From the NCBI GenBank assembly GCA_031261085.1, contig JAISKB010000017.1, positions 1 to 64,000 on the forward strand: a DNA stretch of 64,000 bases. The letters are read 5' to 3'. The position numbers were made by a program, and so were the translations under genes. Shown one piece after another: positions 63,641-64,000 of this stretch. Position 1 is the first letter of the stretch. Each line of letters begins with the position of its first letter. The notes under the pieces were generated by a model. That model was not told where the DNA came from, made no database searches, and saw nothing but the letters and a program-made list of their open reading frames with translations. This DNA is from Christensenellaceae bacterium (GTDB lineage: Bacteria; Bacillota; Clostridia; Christensenellales; CAG-138).

Positions 63641-64000
63641 ATGGAGAAAGTAGATTTACTCATTGCCCCGATCAACATCGTCACGGTCAATGCCCGGCGG
63701 GAAGAGATTGCCGACGGCATGGCGGCCATAAAAAACGGGCGCTTCGTGTATGTAGGCAAAAACATACCGGGCAGGTTTGAAAGCGAAAAAGTCATCAACG
63801 CGGAGGGAAAATATTTGTTCCCGGGCTTTGTCAACCCGCACGTTCACCTGTTTCAGGCGCTGCTCAAGGGCTTGGGGCGAGATAAAGCGCTGATTGACTG
63901 GCTTAACGCATCCGTGCGTAAGGCGCTGCCCAAGATTGACGCCGAGGATGCTCTTGCAGCGGCAACCGCGGGCTGCATGGAAAATTTGCGCAGCGGCGTC
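63641..64000 (+). CDS. Amidohydrolase (cytosine/guanine deaminase-like), 3'-truncated by window
   Basis: 120 codons visible, open to the window end. It starts MEKVDLLIAPINIVTVNARREEIADGMAAIKNGRFVYVGK, then AEGKYLFPGFVNPHVHLFQALLKGLGRDKALIDWLNASVRK. PGFVNPHVH is the HxH metal motif of the amidohydrolase superfamily; the FQ.LLKGLGRD..L.DWL pattern is that of the TRZ/ATZ/deaminase branch. Likely deaminates a nucleobase, nucleoside or triazine-like ring. Cotranscribed with the reductase and divergent from a nucleoside-type importer, so a salvage or degradation role is likely. Confidence 0.85.
   Translation, partial: MEKVDLLIAPINIVTVNARREEIADGMAAIKNGRFVYVGKNIPGRFESEKVINAEGKYLFPGFVNPHVHLFQALLKGLGRDKALIDWLNASVRKALPKIDAEDALAAATAGCMENLRSGV

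Overview
The window looks like chromosomal DNA of an endospore-forming, high-GC member of the Clostridia (Firmicutes). The evidence is the cotJA-cotJB-cotJC spore-coat operon, the yaaL-bofA pair, the core operon def-fmt-rsmB-rlmN-prpC-prkC-rsgA-rpe, and three typical Firmicute RNA switches (a PyrR attenuator, a THF riboswitch and a Phe T-box). The composition is GC-rich, yet AUA isoleucine codons are common, and TTG/GTG starts recur (folT, the alpha/beta hydrolase, GNAT, one ABC half-transporter, icd, prpC, cotJA). I saw no rRNA, tRNA, IS element, prophage or CRISPR array.

Layout. 1-1.7 kb: end of a DUF6273 protein, a DUF3592 membrane protein and a solitary pyrR with its own attenuator. 1.7-7.1 kb: a glycosyltransferase-like gene, cotJABC, a zinc-ribbon protein, and a divergent Rrf2 regulator/cysK pair. 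7.2-13.5 kb: malQ, an HxlR regulator divergent from a degenerate metallo-beta-lactamase-fold protein, an orphan autoregulated MarR, a YgjP-like metallopeptidase, a membrane protein and two flavoproteins. 13.6-17.7 kb: a MarR-controlled heterodimeric ABC exporter. 17.8-25 kb: a zinc-ribbon/SH3 membrane protein divergent from a propeller lipoprotein, THF riboswitch-folT, yaaL, bofA, a GNAT and a CDF metal transporter. 25-31.7 kb: a cell-wall precursor group (GlmU-like, alpha/beta hydrolase, membrane-anchored MurF, Ddl-type ligase), then icd and a SEC-C protein. 31.9-42.7 kb: beta-CASP nuclease, T-box-pheST, pcrA, ligA and an AIR-synthase-like gene. 42.7-56 kb: yicC-gmk-rpoZ-coaBC-priA and the tightly overlapping def-to-rpe translation/signalling operon. 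56-57 kb: a lower-GC abortive-infection (AbiJ-type) gene. 57-64 kb: a nucleoside-type BMP/ABC importer divergent from a RibD-like reductase and an amidohydrolase that runs off the window.

The most unusual features are: (i) the divergent promoter region at 62.0-62.6 kb, a near-perfect inverted repeat of about 117 bp carrying two identical outward sigma-A promoters, each followed by the same palindromic operator; (ii) a GlmU homologue whose pyrophosphorylase domain has lost its metal-binding residues while the acetyltransferase domain looks intact; (iii) a 21-bp leader motif shared by cysK and the glycosyltransferase-like gene; (iv) a readable THF riboswitch with a plausible Shine-Dalgarno switch in front of folT; and (v) a family of C/G-rich hairpin repeats used as terminators.
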